Assembly (NCBI GenBank): GCA_965227695.1 | Contig: OZ245760.1 | Location: forward strand, 744,001 to 808,000 | Length of the DNA: 64,000 bases | Reading direction: 5' to 3' | Source: UBA1858 sp965227695 | GTDB lineage: Bacteria > Pseudomonadota > Gammaproteobacteria > UBA4575 | Shown: one piece after another, positions 62,160 to 64,000 of the stretch | Layout of the letters: the number at the start of each line of letters is the position of its first letter | How positions within the stretch are numbered: the first letter of the stretch is position 1 | The notes under the pieces: generated by a model | What the model saw: only the letters and a program-made list of their open reading frames with translations | What the model was told of the DNA's origin: nothing | Databases searched by the model: none | Translations under genes and position numbers: made by a program

Positions 62160-62246
62160 TGGTGCCCAGGAGAGGATTTGAACCTCCACCTACTTGCGTA
62201 GACCAGCACCTGAAGCTGGCGCGTCTACCAATTCCGCCACCTGGGC
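62160..62246 (-). tRNA. tRNA-Leu (anticodon CAG)
   Basis: 87 bases on the minus strand with long variable arm, as expected for a class II tRNA. Acceptor GCCCAGG pairs with CCTGGGC, then A and encoded CCA. The anticodon stem CCAGC/GCTGG encloses loop TTCAGGT, anticodon CAG. Confidence 0.95.
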
Positions 62247-62388
62247 ATTTGCTGCACACATCGTCATATAAAACTGATGAGCGCCGACAATTACTTCAAA
62301 AACGACGGGCCATACTTCAGGTCACCCGCCGAACGCAGACATTAATCTATTTGAGAGATTAAGTCTAATTCTTTAAAACAGCAACCGT

Positions 62389-63357
62389 TTAAAACCATTT
62401 CAGCTTTCTGAAGATAATTACCTGAACTATGACTATTACAATTAAGATCAGGCTAAATATTGTAAAAGCCGCTGCGTAACTCGCCCCGGGAATTCCGCCA
62501 AGGTTGATCCCAAACAGACCTGTGAGAAAGCCAAGAGGTAAGAATATTGCTGCAATGACAGATAAAGTATAAATATTATGATTCATCTTGTCCGCGATGG
62601 ATGCGGCTATTTCATCTTTTATTATTTGCGCTCTTTCTCTTAAAGCGTCCAGATCCTCAACATAGCGTGTGACGCGATCATACGATTCCTGTAATTGCCT
62701 TTTTTGGCTATCATTTAGCCAGGCAAGTGTTGAGGAGCGAAGATACGAAATGACTTCTTTTTGGGGGGCGATATAGCGCCTTAGGATGATGGCCTGTTTT
62801 CTAATGTGAGTGATGGCTGATCTGTCTTTTACTTCAGGGGCCTGAATAATGCTTTCTTCAATATCATCTGTTTTTTCATCAAGATCGTGTAATACAGGCG
62901 CCATCCGTTCAAACAGTCTTTTTACCAGTGCGCAAACAAAATCTCCTGTGTTCCTGGGCCCATTCCCGGCTTCCAGATCATTCCTGATGTCGGTGATTGC
63001 TTTCAGGCGCCTTTTTCTAACCGTGACTATATTTTCTTTGTCTGCCCAGACTCTTATTGAGACCATATCCTCCGGGTCTGCGTTTTCGTTTAAATTAACA
63101 CCTCTTAAAATAATTAAACAGCCATGTTTGGTTTCTACAATCCGGGGCCTGGTTTCCTCGGCCAACATGGCATCAATGCTAATTTGATCAATTTCAGGAA
63201 TTTCACGCTGAAGAAAAATTCTGGTTTCAGGGGCATCCGCCTCTAAGTGCACCCAAAGTAAATTGTTACTGGTTAACAAAGGGGGGATGTCTTTTTCATC
63301 AATGGCGATGCCATTTCCTTCGCCATCTAATTGGTATGCATGTAATAAATAGCTCAT
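62389..63357 (-). CDS. zntB: Zinc transporter ZntB (CorA superfamily)
   Basis: 322 residues: a large cytoplasmic N-terminal domain, then two C-terminal helices around GLFGINLGGIPG, where GIN is the CorA-superfamily signature and the NxGGIPG variant fits ZntB. ATG 63357. ZntB moves Zn2+ with a proton gradient. Likely inner membrane pentamer. Confidence 0.9.
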   Translation of the reverse strand: MSYLLHAYQLDGEGNGIAIDEKDIPPLLTSNNLLWVHLEADAPETRIFLQREIPEIDQISIDAMLAEETRPRIVETKHGCLIILRGVNLNENADPEDMVSIRVWADKENIVTVRKRRLKAITDIRNDLEAGNGPRNTGDFVCALVKRLFERMAPVLHDLDEKTDDIEESIIQAPEVKDRSAITHIRKQAIILRRYIAPQKEVISYLRSSTLAWLNDSQKRQLQESYDRVTRYVEDLDALRERAQIIKDEIAASIADKMNHNIYTLSVIAAIFLPLGFLTGLFGINLGGIPGASYAAAFTIFSLILIVIVIVQVIIFRKLKWF

Positions 63358-63738
63358 CAGAAAATTATGTTCTAATTGTTACAATTCCCAAACCAGGTGA
63401 TTCATTATTCTAAAGTTAAACGGACCACATTGAATAACGACCAGGCACGAAAGAAATAATCAATGGTTTTAAACCTGTACCAGTCGTCAATCTTCCGTTT
63501 CTTTTCCAGGCTCATCATAATAGTCATTGTTGGTATGCTTCAAGGTCTGGAAGTGTCATGTCTTTATCGTTTCATCCGGGACGATTGATTCCAGTTTTTC
63601 TTGCTGATGAATAATCTCTGTGCTTGACGTTGTCTGGCAGTTTATGACCAGACATGGTAAGTCACATTTTATCACAAGAGACTGCGAATAAATTCATGTA
63701 TCATACTCTCTCAATGAGCATGGCGATCATGCCTGCTG
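63358..63738. other. Gap between zntB and ATP-grasp gene
   Basis: About 380 bases. A minus-strand 40-codon frame at 63405-63527 begins MTIMMSLEKKRKIDDWYRF and ends 48 bases before zntB; it has no clear ribosome binding site, so I list it only as a candidate small gene. Nothing else is convincing. Confidence 0.4.
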
Positions 63739-64000
63739 TTAAGCGACAATTCTTTTTTTCTGAATGGGCCGCAATCTTTGCGCTCTATGTAATGCAGCAA
63801 TAATAATCCGCTCAAGCATTTTGGCATAACTGCAGTTTTCCAGGTTTGCCATCTTTGCCAGATGTCCATCCCAGCACCACCCTGGATTTGGGTTAATCTC
63901 CAGAAGCCGCGGTGTGCCGTTTGCATCAAGACGCCAATCAAATCGCGCATAATCCCGGCAACCCACGCGGGCAAATAATTTCAAACAGCAGTCATGCAGG
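63739..64000 (-). CDS. ATP-grasp (D-Ala-D-Ala ligase-like) protein, C-terminal part
   Basis: Partial gene cut by the window edge; the reading frame is open to 64000. The visible C terminus has GCRDYARFDWRLDANG and LLEINPNPGWCWDG, the metal-binding E-I-N-P-N-P motif of ATP-grasp ligases. A Trp/Cys-containing variant after NPNP sets it apart from typical D-alanine ligase. Its substrate cannot be determined from this part. Confidence 0.75.
   Translation of the reverse strand, partial: LHDCCLKLFARVGCRDYARFDWRLDANGTPRLLEINPNPGWCWDGHLAKMANLENCSYAKMLERIIIAALHRAQRLRPIQKKRIVA

Noticed and set aside
1..64000. CRISPR array.
   Set aside because: No regularly spaced identical repeats with unique spacers were seen; the hexamer tract and attC sites do not have that form.

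Overview
The window reads as a chromosomal segment of a free-living gammaproteobacterium. The evidence is gene order and family type: hemA-prfA-prmC, lolB-ispE-tRNA-Gln-prs-rplY-pth-ychF, mreBCD divergent from gatCAB, plus IbaG, RNase D, GreB, oligopeptidase B and ZntB. Base composition looks moderate, with AT-rich islands at about 25-27.6 kb and 60-62 kb. I cannot name the genus. The environmental flavour (a photo-oxidative/membrane-lipid operon, c-type cytochromes, an ApbE cluster, integron-type cassettes) fits a marine or aquatic lineage.

Layout. 0.5-6 kb: cyclopropane fatty acid synthase, a potassium-channel-like protein, a NYN-domain protein, TcdA, and a tightly overlapping TatD / SprT-like metalloprotease / MsrA trio. 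6.3-12.4 kb: an eight-gene minus-strand operon (chalcone-isomerase-like, DUF3833 lipoprotein, NTF2-like, SDR, FAD oxidoreductase, DUF1365, second CFA-synthase-like methyltransferase, DUF2878). It is divergent from an OmpR-type response regulator and a histidine kinase with almost no periplasmic domain; together they look like a regulated membrane-lipid modification module. 14-24.9 kb: DCC protein, DUF2835, PdxH, oligopeptidase B, a TrmB-like methyltransferase, GreB, DUF4124, Slt and DUF924.

24.9-27.7 kb is the most unusual region. Six small minus-strand genes are separated by integron attC-like sites, with no integrase, and the whole block is bracketed by a perfect 26-bp inverted repeat carrying a GAGTCTGACCCC core. 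It looks like an integrase-less cassette cluster (CALIN) sitting inside a repeat-bounded segment between two convergent housekeeping-type genes.

27.7-36.5 kb: YheT-like hydrolase, MetY, a metalloprotease-like protein, two tandem cytochromes c, IbaG, RNase D, ChaN-like protein, a dynamin-like GTPase and an EamA transporter. 36.6-42.5 kb: mreBCD and gatCAB. 42.6-46.1 kb: small accessory genes (NAD(P)H oxidoreductase, lipoprotein, DsrE-like, XRE regulator, Ig-like secreted protein). 46.1-49 kb: a compact TlpA-DUF4266-DUF3570-ApbE operon, in which DUF3570 carries two flavinylation-like S-G-A-S/T motifs. 49.3-59.7 kb: translation and heme genes, a TPR protein, LolB, IspE, Prs, L25, Pth and YchF. 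60-62.2 kb: a second AT-rich accessory island between tRNA-Met and tRNA-Leu, with a degenerate hexamer repeat, inverted repeats and three genes of unknown or uncertain role. 62.4-64 kb: ZntB, and the C-terminal part of an ATP-grasp-like protein cut by the window edge.
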